A stretch of 64,000 nt of DNA, taken from Coniochaeta sp. PMI_546 (Eukaryota > Ascomycota > Sordariomycetes > Coniochaetales > Coniochaetaceae). Shown here piece by piece: positions 12,501 to 23,740 of the stretch (its first letter is position 1; each line of letters starts with the position of its first letter). The position numbers were made by a program, and so were the translations under genes. The DNA lies in the NCBI GenBank assembly GCA_021432605.1, contig MU271143.1:3357277-3421276 (forward strand), in the 5' to 3' direction. The notes under the pieces are model-generated. The model was given only the letters and a program-made list of their open reading frames with translations, was not told where the DNA came from and made no database searches.

Positions 12501-15342
12501 GCGCTGCCCAGGTGTGGATCGTCTGAGTGCCGCTCCTCAAGAGACTCCAGAGTCGCACGATATGGTCCCGCCCACGACACTATGAGTTCTGGCCGGTTTT
12601 TCCTGGTGAGCGCAGCAAGGCCTAGGTCTACCAAGAACATGCCCAGATCACCACCTTCGGATCCATCAAGCGAGCTGGCAGTCTTGCGGACGTATGATCG
12701 TAGCTTTGAAATCGCTGCGCAAATGACTCCCAGGACCTCCAGCGCCATGTTCTTCGACGGTGCCGAGGACTTCTCTCCGTTGACTATGTTGACCATCATA
12801 CTCATGAGAATCCGTAATAGCAGCTCCGCAGCTGGCCAATCAGGGTTGTTCAGACAAGATGTGAAGTCTTCGACGAAAAGGTCCAAAAGGTTTCGATACG
12901 GAGTATCTCCAGTCTTCGTCGATTTGAGGGCCCGCTTAACGATGAAGTTGATAACGTAGCCTGCATTCCCCCTGGCCGAATCCATAAGCGGGCTCACAAC
13001 ATCTTGAAGCTCCTGTACAGCGGCTGAATGATTGTTGGCACCTTCTTCTTCTGTATTGACGGTGAAGGAGGCATTGGGGACTGTACTCCCACCGTGGCGA
13101 GCAACATCTTCGCCATCATTCGTCTCCATGGAGAGCATGTCCATCCCATGCTTGCCCGCCTTCAAATCATCCACCTTCCCTGCACTGGCCTGCACTAGGC
13201 GCATGATCAGGGCTGATACAGGCTGGATGCTTGTGCCATCCACAAGTTTGAACTGTCTCGCGCGCTGCTTGCCAACTGGTAATTTCTCCAAAGAGGTCAG
13301 AATATCGTCGAAGATACCTTGTCTCTGCGCGGGGTTAAGAAGAAACACCTGCGAGAGCATATCCATAGCGACCAGACGAAGGCCGTCGAACCGATGAATC
13401 TCGACGACGGAGTCCTTCTCAGAATGTGCCGTTTCAATGAACACCAGACGAGAAGCAGCGAATTCCAGAGTGTTCATGACTGTCTCCGACGTATCAATGG
13501 TAGAGATCAGAGTTGTCATGAGCGTGAACAGCCGCTGACACGTTGTGAGCACGTGTGCGATCCTGTCTCTGTGATGTGAGAGCAGCTTGAAGACCTCACT
13601 GGTGTTTCTCAGCTCCGCCAGTGGAACAATGATCCCATCCAGAACATGCTTGAAGAGATTCAGGGCCAGCTCTATGGTACCTTCGGAGTACAGCTGCTTG
13701 TCTTCGCGGCCACCGCACATCATTCGAAGCGTCGTTCGGGCCGCTTTCAGGCCCGAGTCAACATCCGGAAGAAGTTGTAACCACAGTTCAACTTCGGATG
13801 ACCCCCATGTCTCATCGAGTTTGAGATCAAGACTCTCGGCATGCTTCAGTGACCCTTCACTGAGTCGGACAATATGCAACAGGTCGTCCAGCGGCACCTG
13901 CTTGAAACAGTCCAACTCTATGGATTTTCCAAGCAAAGACTGTACTTTCTGCTGGGCGGCAGACGATAGAGTAGGCTCTCCGTCCAGGCTAAAGTAGACG
14001 AGCTCATTGTTGGAGCGGTAGTCCAGTAGATTCTGCTCGGCATTGAAGACCTCTTGAAAACAGCGCAGTAGGTCGTTGAATGCTGCATTGGACCTCTCTC
14101 GATGACCGAGGCTCTGGCCAAGGATGTCACGGTTACTGTCGTATTCCTCTCGCTTCCGCTTCCGCGAGGACAATGAGTCCGGCTCATCTTGTGTGTCAGG
14201 TACCACTAAATATTCGTTCCTATTGAATGATTTGGCGCGAGGAAGCTCGATTGCTATTATTCCTTTTGAGGGTGTGCCAAGCGATTGTGGTGGAGGTCGA
14301 GCAGATTCCGATACGGGAACTGGGCTAGCTTGTTTCGAGTCTTTTTGAGGCGTCACAGTGATGGAATCCGCAATCGGTTCATTTGCGATCGCCAGTGGTC
14401 TGGATGGTGTAGACGGTCCTAATGGGGCCGAAGCAGCGGGGGCACCTGGTGTCTCTTGAAGGCTCTGTATAGCCGCACCAACGCTGTGCCCTGTCGCTCT
14501 GGCGGCTGTAGCCTTATCAAACTGTTTCTTAGTCGGCAAGATGATTTCAAACCTGGCAGCATTCTGAGCATTTTGCGCGTGCGCTTGCCTATTAAGCTCC
14601 GCAATCGAGCTCTGCTTCGGACTCTGCTTTGGTTTGTCTGCTTTGCGAATAACAGGAGACTTCTGCTTCGCCATAACAGGCGATACTGAATGCCCGTTTG
14701 TGGAAGCAAGACCCGGTGTGTCTGGTGTCGGGTACCGGAAAGCAACGGAAGTTTGGTCAACTACCATTTTAGAGAAAGGGGACAGGTTGTTTGCCATTGG
14801 CGGATTCGTCGCGGCACCGGAGATAGCCATTGGGCTGACCTTGAACTTGCTAAGACACTGTCAGGGTTATGGTTCTCCTCTACAGTCCCGAGATACGAAC
14901 TATTCTGGTAATCGTTTAGGGTCCAAGAGATTGTGGAAGCTTGCTATCGCCTGTTCCAGGCGCTTTGAAGGTGGCTGTCCGCTGCGTAATTCGGCATTTA
15001 GCGCTTCGAAGTCGGTTGTCGCGACCGCATCAGTGAGCTCCGTTGCAGGGGATCCCGACCCCAGGTTCGGTGTAGGAATGACATCTGAGCGAAACATTAG
15101 CAATGTTTGACACCAATGTGAGAAGGAAAAGACAAGAAAATAAAAGAGGTGTTCGAACCGGAATGGATCGGAGCAATAGAGGTGAAAGGTGTGTAAGGAA
15201 GGGCTTCCTGGATGGTGAACGGCCGATTGAAAGCGTCTTGCCGCGAAGGAACTTGAGTATGCTGAGCAGACGGCGGAGGGCGATGCGGCTGGGGGCGACC
15301 GCTTGGTACACCGTTGGCGTACCCCGCCCGGGGGTCAGGCAT
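9509..15342 (-). CDS. SCC2: Sister chromatid cohesion protein SCC2/Mis4 (cohesin loader)
   Basis: Large HEAT-repeat protein of the Scc2/Mis4/Nipped-B family, which with Scc4 loads cohesin onto chromatin in the nucleus. The model has three exons: 15342-15159, 15084-14901 and 14849-9509, joined by introns of 74 nt (branch GCTAATG, acceptor CTCAG) and 51 nt (donor GTTCGT, branch CTGAC). Both junctions keep the frame, the second giving PEYKFKVSPMAISG. The product is 1,902 residues, normal for fungal Scc2. The first 600 residues are Pro/Ser-rich and less ordered; HEAT-like helices fill the middle (for example DSSTQVRDSALGLVGKCI), and the Nipped-B C-terminal region follows. A very basic, AT-hook-like tail (PRKRGRPKKQN) and an acidic end close the protein. 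The start at 15342 is the first in-frame ATG. Divergent from RPA12 across about 560 bases. Confidence 0.93.
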
Positions 15343-15898
15343 TGTGGACAGAGCGGCTCTCCTCAATTCATGGTTCGAAGAGACGATAATGTTTGTCGGG
15401 CGGCAGCTTGCATCTCAGGCCTCGAAATTGAGATGTGACTGCAACTAGTCAAGTTGAAGACGGCGAGCCATGCCTCCAACAACCCCAAGCCGGTATGTCG
15501 TTGACTAACTTGTGGGTAGAGTGAGATCCTGGAAAGAAAAGAAACAGCAGTTAATCACTTAAGGCGTGTTGAGGTTTGGGTTGAAGTTGAAGTCGGCGCT
15601 TCCCGTTCGCAGTTGGACGGCACAAGTTCCCGTTCGACCAACAGCCTTGCGCTAAAAGTTGTACTATCGCAGTAGCCCTGTCGCTCCTTCCCCAGCTCGC
15701 CCAGACAGCTGCCCCATATATGGCATGTGATTGGTGCATCGCTGACCACCGGTGGGGGGAGTGTACTTTCCAGGTTGGCTCGTACCTGCACTGTGGACCT
15801 CAAAATCCTGTCGCAAACGGAAAGCCCGACTTGCCGATCTTCAACTTTTCTTTTCCACGTTGATTCAGCCTCACGATTTCACGATATACGACGTTATC
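15343..15898. promoter_or_regulatory. Shared divergent promoter region, SCC2 and RPA12
   Basis: 556 bases between the start codons of two genes that are read outward. No open frame of note is present. The region must hold the promoters and 5' leaders of both genes. I cannot point to a specific factor site with confidence. Confidence 0.6.
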
Positions 15899-16408
15899 AT
15901 GGCAGCTATTGGCTCTCTGATCTTCTGCACGGATTGCGGTAATCTGTTGCCTGCTTCCAAGGGCAGCGAGAAGAATATTCTTCACTGCGAATGTTGTGGC
16001 GCGGAAAATAGAGGTGTGTACACGGCAGCCGATTGGGAACAGAGCGCATCGAGGACGAACTGAAGCAGACGAGGCATATACTAAAGCAGACAAAACAGAT
16101 ACTGCTTCAAAGACTATAGTAACAAGGTCCAAACCTTCCGACTTCCCTTCCCTCCTCCGGCAAAAGCTGTCGACCACGCAAACAGTCGAAAGGCACAAGA
16201 TTCAGACAAGCCAGGTCGACCCCAATATGGACTGCCCTGAATGTGGAACAGTTGGAATCCGGTACAATGAGGTTCAGATGCGAAGTGCAGACGAAGGCTC
16301 GACAATTATATACAACTGCGAATGTGGTCATAAGTATATATCACCATATGCCGACCCTTTTGCTGTTGATCTGCTGACCAGTCATCTAGGTGGAGTATGA
16401 ACAACTAA
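15899..16408 (+). CDS. RPA12: DNA-directed RNA polymerase I subunit RPA12
   Basis: Small zinc protein of RNA polymerase I that supports transcript cleavage and termination in rDNA transcription; it is the nucleolar relative of RPB9 and TFIIS. Three exons: 15899-16013, 16099-16333 and 16390-16408, with introns of 85 nt (donor GTGTGT, branch TACTAA) and 56 nt (donor GTATAT, branch CTGAC). The product is 122 residues. An N-terminal zinc ribbon has CTDCG near residue 10 and CECCG near residue 30. A C-terminal TFIIS-like ribbon has CPECG, the acidic hairpin signature RSADEG, and CECGHK. The last exon is only 19 nt and supplies the canonical ending KWSMNN. Without that exon the reading frame would run on into an unrelated tail. 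Confidence 0.93.
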
Positions 16409-16540
16409 ATGCGCCCAAATACGACTGATTACGACGTCACACTTGAGAATCTAAGAATCCAGCAAACCGCACGCCGCTCAATCAGAGTTTTGGCCACCAT
16501 AACGCCGAAGATAGCTTGTCCCAGAGCTACATGTAGAATA

Positions 16541-17600
16541 TCAAGCCAACCCAGCAACGTCCGGAATAAGCGCATACTCTACCTCGCCAGCCTTCTCGTA
16601 CTCGGCCATATCCAGCGCGACAATACAGCTCTCCCTCACAACCCGCTCCTTGTCATGCAAGAAGCGCTTCAACACCTCCTCGACACCCTCCTCCTCACCA
16701 AGACTACCCAGCGCCTCGGCCGCCTCATGTCTGACCATGCTGGCCTCCTCGGTATTGCTCAGAGCGGCCGTCAGCGCCGGGATCGAAGCAGGATGTGAGA
16801 GTTGCCCAAAGACGAAGGCAATCTCGTGGCGGAAGAGCGCAGAAGGGTCATTCAAACCCTTTGCGAGCGCATTGACCGCTGGAACAGCTGTAGGCAGATC
16901 TGGTGGGGATGCAAGATCTCGTAGGGCAAACATGGCTCGGTAGCGGAGGAAGAGGGGGAGCTTGGTGTCCATCAGCGTTGCCTCCAATTCCTCGACCGTC
17001 TTCTGTGATTCGGGCAGTGGCGGGGCGGGATCGACAGAAGCGAAGTCGCTGTACATAAGTTAGGCTAGAAGCACAATTGGACCTGTCCAGGGCCTTGGCT
17101 CACCTTTGCCGTAATTTTTCCTCTTTTCTTTGCTGCGAGTTCTCCCACTCAATACGATCAATAGCAATCTCGCACGTCTCCTTGACCACAACCTCTTCTC
17201 CCTCCCGATCTCTGAACTTCTTCAGCACATCGAGACTACCAGCATCACCCAGTGCGCCGAGAGCCTCGGCAGCCTCGTGGCGACACATGGGATCCTCCTG
17301 CAGATCCTCAAGGACAGTCTTCAGATACGGCGCCGCGGCGTTCTTGCCCGTCTGACCGAGACAGTATGCGAGCTCGTGCTTGAGCAGGGCGGACGGAGAG
17401 GGAAATGCCGCTGCTATGGCGTCGATCGCGGCATGGGCTTCTTGGGGATCTGTCGCCTGGTGGGCGAGATGTTTGAGCGAGAAGAGGGCGCGGAATCGGG
17501 TCGCGAGTGGCGTTGTCTCAGAGCAGAGTGACTTTCGCAGGCTGGCAATCGTGGAAGTAGTAGAGTCCTGGGTCGCAGGAGTATCTGCTGAGGGAGCCAT
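16541..17600 (-). CDS. LIA1: Deoxyhypusine hydroxylase
   Basis: Di-iron HEAT-repeat enzyme that hydroxylates deoxyhypusine on eIF5A, the last step of hypusine formation. Two exons, 17600-17104 and 17048-16541, are joined by a 55-nt intron (donor GTGAGC, branch CCTAAC) to give 334 residues, the usual family length. The four His-Glu metal-binding pairs are all present: [11 protein letters not shown] and [11 protein letters not shown] in the first half, [11 protein letters not shown] and [11 protein letters not shown] in the second. The two halves are internally homologous and the intron falls almost exactly between them. It is convergent with RPA12 (132 bases between stops). Likely cytosolic, as known for the family. 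Confidence 0.94.
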
Positions 17601-17948
17601 TTTAAAACAAATACGAGTCGCAGTTTGGACTGGGAGTCAGAATACAAAAGAGTGTTGTTTTCGAAGGGCAACCAGACAATCGACCTCTGGCCCGTGAAAG
17701 TGGTGACCAGAAATATTTCTGGCGATCGCGGGGCAGCGGTCTTATCGGTCTCCGATAAGGGAACGGGCCTAGATCTCGGAGTGTTTGCAAAAGTTTGCGC
17801 TACTCTACTCCCTTACAGCCACCCACCCACGATTGGATGCCGACAATACTGAGCTTATGCAGTTGACTATAAAACAGGAAAGTGAAGGGAGACCAAGCAT
17901 ATCAGAGAAAAGAGTCCTGAAGCAAAAAAGAGGGCGGGAAAAAAAGTG
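17601..17948. promoter_or_regulatory. Promoter region of the deoxyhypusine hydroxylase gene
   Basis: 348 bases between the start of the hydroxylase gene and the 3' end of the tRNA gene. No coding frame of note. It should contain the hydroxylase promoter and the downstream side of the tRNA gene. Confidence 0.45.
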
Positions 17949-18054
17949 TGCATCAGCCGTGAATCGAACACGGGGCCCATCGAGGATTCACCGAGTTCCA
18001 GGAGAACTCGTAGTGTGATGGCAACGATGGATTTTACCACTAAACCACTGATGC
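17949..18054 (-). tRNA. tRNA-Gly(GCC) with a 35-nt intron
   Basis: Read on the minus strand the sequence folds as a complete tRNA: acceptor stem GCATCAG/CTGATGC, D-arm with A-box GTTTAGTGGTAAAAT, anticodon stem CATCG/CGATG, loop with anticodon GCC at 18022-18020, a 4-nt variable loop, and T-arm CCGTG-TTCGATT-CACGG with discriminator A. A 35-nt intron sits at 18018-17984, directly after the base 3' of the anticodon (canonical 37/38 position). It contains a perfect 7-bp hairpin, CGAGTTC/GAACTCG. Mature length is 71 nt, normal for tRNA-Gly. No CCA is encoded, as expected in eukaryotes. Confidence 0.95.
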
Positions 18055-18501
18055 TTCTTAATTTGGCATCCCGTATTATCCTTCAAGAGCGACCAGTACT
18101 AGCTGTGTTCGACCCACGGCTAAAGTACCTCACGTATCGTGCCTCAGTACGATAGGACGCAGGAGGTTTAATTTAGTGGAACCCTAACCCAGAGTAGGTT
18201 GTGAGGCAGGAGGGTACGACGGAAAGCACAACCTCTGTGCTGTTACAGGACAAGCACAATCGCATAGCACGTATTGCAGGACCCGAAGCTCTAGCTGTGG
18301 CAAAGCCTTATATATACTTGCATTTTATGCTTGATATAAACAGATCTGCTTTTTTGTTCGCCTCTCTTATGCATATGATCTGGTTCCCTACCAACCATCC
18401 ACTGCCGCCACCAATATGTCTACTGTGTATACATGGGTATCACCAATCCCAACCAAAGCCATCGCTACCACCTTCCAACCATGCTCTCCTGGGAAGCTCC
18501 T
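18055..18501. other. Spacer between tRNA-Gly and the 3' end of CHO2
   Basis: 447 bases with the upstream side of the tRNA gene and the 3' flank of CHO2. A few short frames only. Nothing else recognised. Confidence 0.5.
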
Positions 18502-21500
18502 CTACAGCTTATCCGGAAACTTCTCAGTTACCGGCGTTGTCGCACCTCTGGACCTGGACATGCTATACGGTGCCTGTCGCAAAATTAGCAAGATTCGTGG
18601 CAATCGCTCTACATCAGGGTAGACTCACCAGAACCTGTTTCGCATTGCATATCCTCCAAGCCAGCTTCCGCACATTCCCATCAGCCGGAACCACGGCAGG
18701 CGCAAACTCGATACCAAACATATGATGTATCGCGTACACAACCCGTCGAGCATACTTGCTGTCCCGCTCCACAAGACTTCCAAATGGCTCGTCGACCGTG
18801 CTCGGCGCCGTATTCGGGTCCCGGTCGAGGCAGTTCCGCACAATGGGTAGCAGCGCCGACTCGACAGCCTTCTCGTAGACCCCCATCGAATCAACTTCCA
18901 CATCCGCATCGTCGAACCTTCCGATCCGGACCTCGAAGGGCTCCGAGATGGACATGACATTGTGCGCTCCGTCGTGATGATACCGGAACTCGAACACGCC
19001 CTGCGTCCACCAGAGCTTGTCGCCCTCGAAGACCATCTCCCCCTTGACCAGATCGACCTCGACAGGGGTCAGCTTCTCGACAGGCTCGTCGTAGGAAATG
19101 ATCCCGCTGTCGTCGCTGGTATCGTACACGCCCCGACAGGTAGGCGTCCATCTGCCCAGCGACGACACCTCCGTCACATCCCTGGAGCGATTGTCCGTCA
19201 CCATGTAAAGGCCGATCCAGTCCTTCTTGCTGTGGTTCGCGGGGGCGTTCCACTTGACGCGGATGGGCGCGCCGTACTCAAAGACCTTGGTTTTGACGCC
19301 CTTGGGAACTCGGGCGTTGACGCTCTCCTTGCCTGTGGCCCTCTCGTCGTCAGCTGCCAGAGGCGTGCCCTCGATAGACAAGGAATAGTGCTTCGGGTCG
19401 TATCCGGCAAGGTCAGGCGCGATGCGCGTGATGGTGAGGCGGGCAGGGTACTTGTTGAACAGGGCAGTCGTGTCCTTGACGATGGTTGAGGAGCCGGCCG
19501 CGAGCTTGGAACGAGCTGCCTCGACAAAGTCGTCGACGAAGTGCTTCGTCTCGTCGAGAACCCTGTCAACGCTCTGCTGCCACTTCTTGGCGGGTGGCGG
19601 CAAGGATTTCTTGATGAACTTGGTGAGACCGGCCTCCTGCCGCAGGTTCCGGCCGTAGATCTTCTGCATATGCGGCTTCTCGACGTACGAGATGAACCCG
19701 AGCGTGAGCAGATGTCCAGTAATGGCCAAGAGGAAGATTGACCTGCTCCACGTCATCAGTGCGGCGCCCCAGAGGCCAGCAGTACCGAGGACGCGCTCGG
19801 GGTTGTTGAGGAAGCGGTAGATGGACTTGTAGGTCGGTTTCCCGGTGCTATCGAAGAAGAAATCGCCGTAGAACCAGCCAAACTCTCCCAATGATTCGTA
19901 GATGCTGCTGGCGGTCCACATCTGAAGCGCAACCAGGCCGATACCGATGACGTGCTTCAAGAGTACCCATCCATAATTCCAATCATCGGGAAAAGAATAC
20001 ATCTTCCAGCACGCCGCAATGAAGGAGCCGTGGCAAAGGGCATTGCTGACGTAGTACATCCCCTTCCACTGACGCCATGCTTCTCCGGCGCTCTCGCCGA
20101 ACTTGAGGAAGTGTCTCGTGAACATCTTATCCTCCGACTGGAGGGTGAGAATGATGCCCAAGCCAATGGAATACCACAGACGCCACAACAAAGCGTGCGC
20201 CACGAACAGTCCCTGGACCAGGGGTGTTCGGGGAGTGGCAATCGTCAGGGCAGCGAGGTAGCCCAAGAGTAGGATTACCGAGTAATCCGTTGTACGGAAG
20301 AGATCGAGGTTTCTAAGTCCCAGAAGGTTGTGGACTGGGGCTGGGGTCTCTCTAATGGGCTTACTCGGGGACAATGAGATAACTTCTGAGAGCTGGTCGC
20401 CGGACTGACTGTTGAAGTCGGACATGTTCGAGTCGGCCCGGACGCGAGGCGGGGGCGGATTGTAAGTCTTCTCAATATGAGGATTCTCAACAACGACAAG
20501 GAAGGCAAACTGAGCTGCGTGCGCCAGAATGGATATGAAGAGGACGTCGTAGCTCGCTGCCATCATGGATATGCCGTAGTAACCAGCATAGCCAATTGAG
20601 TACATGGGATGCGGCGCCATCTCAAAGACGCCGTCAAAAGTGAGCTCCTGATCAATGAGATAGAAGAAATCACCCCAGTACCAAGCATAATCCTTGACAA
20701 CCCGATGGGCGTCCAGCTTCACCCAGAGATTGAAGCCGACCAGTATGATTCCAACTGCCCAGCGAGCCACTGTCATGAAAATGTTCTCTCCTTCGGGCTT
20801 GTGGCCACAGACGATAGCGAACAGACAGTACGACACGAAGTCACACATCAGAATCAGATCAACGACTCGCCGGAAAGTGAGCCAGGTGTTGTACTCGATC
20901 GGTGCCTTTTCCAATGTGTAGTCCTCCGGGATTTTGGCCTCGAGCTCACGCTTGAGTAGACGATAGAGCCATGGCCTCGGGTTCCTGCCGGTTGCAGGGT
21001 CCTCGAAGAGCTTCCACTTCTTCGCCCAGGTTACGAGCAACTTGTGGTTGGACTGGACACGGAGAAGGTAGCCGATGCCGACATTATATGCTGCTCTCCA
21101 GAACAGGAAGATGGCAGCAAATACGGGACGCCTGAGGCTGGCAGGTAGGTAATATGCAGCTGCGATATGGAAGGCTAGGATGGCGAGCACGACTACATCT
21201 GAGAGGTTCTTGGGCTGACGAGGATCGAGCAGCTGCGACACCATATCATGGGTGGTGGGAACGATGAAGACTGTGACAGAGTTGCTGGTTAGCACAGGCT
21301 GTCTTTTGCCCCCTCTCTGCCGTCGAGCACCACATACCTGTTCCATCAGGAGTTCGTCCATACGTTTTCTTGACCTTGGGATCGGCATTGAGCGCAGCTA
21401 CAACCTGGGACGGCTCCGCGGAAGCTTCTTCCGACGCAGAGGACTGCTGACGCCTCCTGCGCACATTCTCATGGGCGCCAGGTATCTCTCCTGAGGGCTC

Positions 21501-21515
21501 GGCGGAGGTACTCAT
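18502..21515 (-). CDS. CHO2: Phosphatidylethanolamine N-methyltransferase CHO2
   Basis: Integral ER membrane enzyme that makes the first methyl transfer from S-adenosylmethionine to phosphatidylethanolamine in phosphatidylcholine synthesis. Three exons: 21515-21338, 21270-18629 and 18573-18502, with introns of 67 nt (branch GCTAAC) and 55 nt (donor GTGAGT). Junction peptides are typical of the family: [16 protein letters not shown] at the first and KQVLAPYSMS at the second. The product is 963 residues with two tandem PEMT-type membrane domains (about residues 80-320 and 370-610) and a long C-terminal cytosolic part. The last exon is short (72 nt) and follows a strong donor; ignoring it would leave a false end. 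The 1.0-kb upstream gap is shared with a divergent gene. Confidence 0.95.
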
Positions 21516-22554
21516 GCTGGACGAAGAACAAGCTGAGCAAACGAGCTGAGCACAAGACCGAGTCTTTCTTCTATATCCGGTCCATCAATGGCGGTGAGGA
21601 AGGTTCGGGTCTCGACAGCTTGGCCGAGTATAAGCGAACTCGGAGTGTTCCAAGTTGATGTTGATATCCGGACTGCACTCCGTGGAACGACGTCACTTGC
21701 GACGTGGTATTATGTTACGGTAGCGTCTGGAAGTCACTGTGTTCTTGAGTCGTACAACGAGCCCGAGTCATGGAGTTTCACACTATTATCACATGCAGCA
21801 GAGGACAATTCAACAATTGCTGGGGTGAATTCAACGTGTGGGGTGGGGGTATTTCAACGTGGCCGGGGTCGGCAAGGTTTCGAGAAGTGGATATCGTCAC
21901 TTCTCACTTCTCGCTAGCGACCATCTCCCGCTGCAGGTCTCTGACCAGTGACCGCCCAAGCCGAAGATCTGGCGGACCAATCTAGAATCTTCATTCTTTC
22001 GCTCCGGCAATCCTTTGGAATGACACCTTCGGGTGAAGCAATCATCTCATCTATAATCGCACAACTTCGACGTCATGGAAGATTACAATGGTCTCTATGA
22101 GATCCTCAAAATGCGAATAATGCAAGAGTAACCTGTGAACACTCTGCGAGGAAGTTCTCCTGTTTCTTGAAAGCTCTGAATTTCATTATGACGGTCGAAT
22201 ATACCTCGCGCAGTTGCCGCGGCAGGTTCACGACTGTTGGACGTGAAACGCGTTTAATTGGACTTTATGCTTTCCGTCCTAAACAGCCTCCTACAGAAAC
22301 ATCCTCATCTTAGGTTCGCTGGGTCAGGGATGGGCTTGTATTCCGCATGAATTCTGGAAGTGATGGTGAACATGGATGGCCAGGTCGTCGTCGTCTGATT
22401 CCTTTCTGAGATTTCGTGTATAAGTGTGAGTCCTCATGACTTATTTCGATCCCCGATCTTGTTTTTTCCCATGCGGTTCCGTCTCTCGCCCATCACATAG
22501 CCATCGTCTGGCATCCATTTTCATAGTAAGACCTGGCAATTTGTCTGCTTTCAA
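21516..22554. promoter_or_regulatory. Divergent intergenic region, CHO2 and the 22.6-kb gene
   Basis: 1,039 bases between two outward-facing start codons. A 109-codon frame at 21588-21917 has no domain or splice support and is not called. The stretch should carry both promoters; I recognise no specific site. Confidence 0.5.
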
Positions 22555-23151
22555 ATGTCCTTTTGGAAGACAGCCTCGAAGGCCGCTCCTAGCGAGTCTA
22601 ACCCTCCTCCTCCACCTTCCGTAACTCCACATACGGAACTCTCAGAGAAGCCTCTGCCAAACATCTCGGAAAAGCCACTTCCAGATCCAACCATTAAAGT
22701 CGTTTCTGTCCCTCGGGCCCTGAAGAGACCAGGCACATCAGGCACAGAGCTAGCCCTAACTAGCAACCGTCGCGCTGCCTCGCAAACGTTCCAGGCTGCT
22801 CGCCGCGCTGAGCGGACATACAAGGCTCGGAAACGATCCGCCGCTGCAAGGACAGCCTACGCCAGTGCCAAGACACACTTCGGTGCCGCCGCACACCACT
22901 TCCATGCCGGTGTTAAGCTTACAATCGAGGTGGTCCGGAGTGTGCCTTATGTGGTTCAGGACAAGAGGGAGCGTAGACGAGCCGCCGCCGAGGAGAGGAG
23001 GGAGAAGAAACCGTCGGCCACGAAGGAATCGATGATCCGTGCGGGTTCGCATGAGCAACCGGAGGAGGAGAGTGCTGAGACTCAGACAGATGATGTTGCC
23101 AGATCTGAGAACCAGGCAGTCAACGAGGGCGAGGACGAGACTCCAATGTGA
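22555..23151 (+). CDS. Conserved fungal hypothetical protein, Ala/Arg-rich
   Basis: Intronless frame of 198 residues starting at the ATG at 22555. The first 60 residues are Pro/Ser-rich. Residues about 70-145 form a strongly basic, probably helical core (RRAASQTFQAARRAERTY, then KTHFGAAAHHFHAG and VVRSVPYVVQDKRERRR). The C-terminal 50 residues are acidic. There is no signal peptide or clear membrane segment. I do not recognise a named family; the ordered core with flanking disorder resembles uncharacterised proteins of filamentous ascomycetes. Codon use agrees with its neighbours, so I consider it real. Function unknown. Confidence 0.75.
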   Translation: MSFWKTASKAAPSESNPPPPPSVTPHTELSEKPLPNISEKPLPDPTIKVVSVPRALKRPGTSGTELALTSNRRAASQTFQAARRAERTYKARKRSAAARTAYASAKTHFGAAAHHFHAGVKLTIEVVRSVPYVVQDKRERRRAAAEERREKKPSATKESMIRAGSHEQPEEESAETQTDDVARSENQAVNEGEDETPM

Positions 23152-23740
23152 GAGCATGAGGGTTATTTGCTGCTCTGAAAGGACTTGAGATACCATATAC
23201 TGTCGGTCTGACGATTTTGCTTGCAGGCAACTTTCTCTTTTGTCAAATGGCCGATATGCTTTGCTCCCTTTGTTCGTCATTTCACTTTGCTCACATCTTT
23301 TCTGTCATCTTGCCAAGAATTGAAGCAACATATAACGACTGGCTAAGGGACCTTATATCTTTAGTCACCACCCATATCTTTTATTGCTATAATGAGGTCT
23401 AGGATGTCACAATTCAATGAAAGTGCTATTGTATACCACGTCCCTTGCTTAAAAGATTGATTCTTCCATCATCATCACAACTGTTGCTTGCCACGAAGCG
23501 GCTCTCGATTTACCCCCGTTCTTGACTGTTTTGCTCATTGCGTACATGCCCCTGCCGCAGAGAGAAGCGCAGCTCGACACCCCCTAGCACAGTCTAGGCC
23601 AATCAAGATACTTCGAAATGGCTGGTAGCCTTGGTCGTCGACATACGACAGGGTACACTGCAATTCCAGTCCTGCCGAAGGCTTCAAGGAATAATTTTGC
23701 AGCGTATTCCAGCCATATAAATCAGCTACATCTTGGGTAT
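23152..23740. other. Convergent 3' flanks
   Basis: 589 bases between two stop codons that face each other. AT-richer than the coding regions, as expected for 3' untranslated sequence and terminators. Nothing further seen. Confidence 0.6.

Noticed and set aside
21588-21917. 109-codon frame upstream of CHO2
   Set aside because: Lies in a divergent promoter region, with no domain, signal peptide or splice support.
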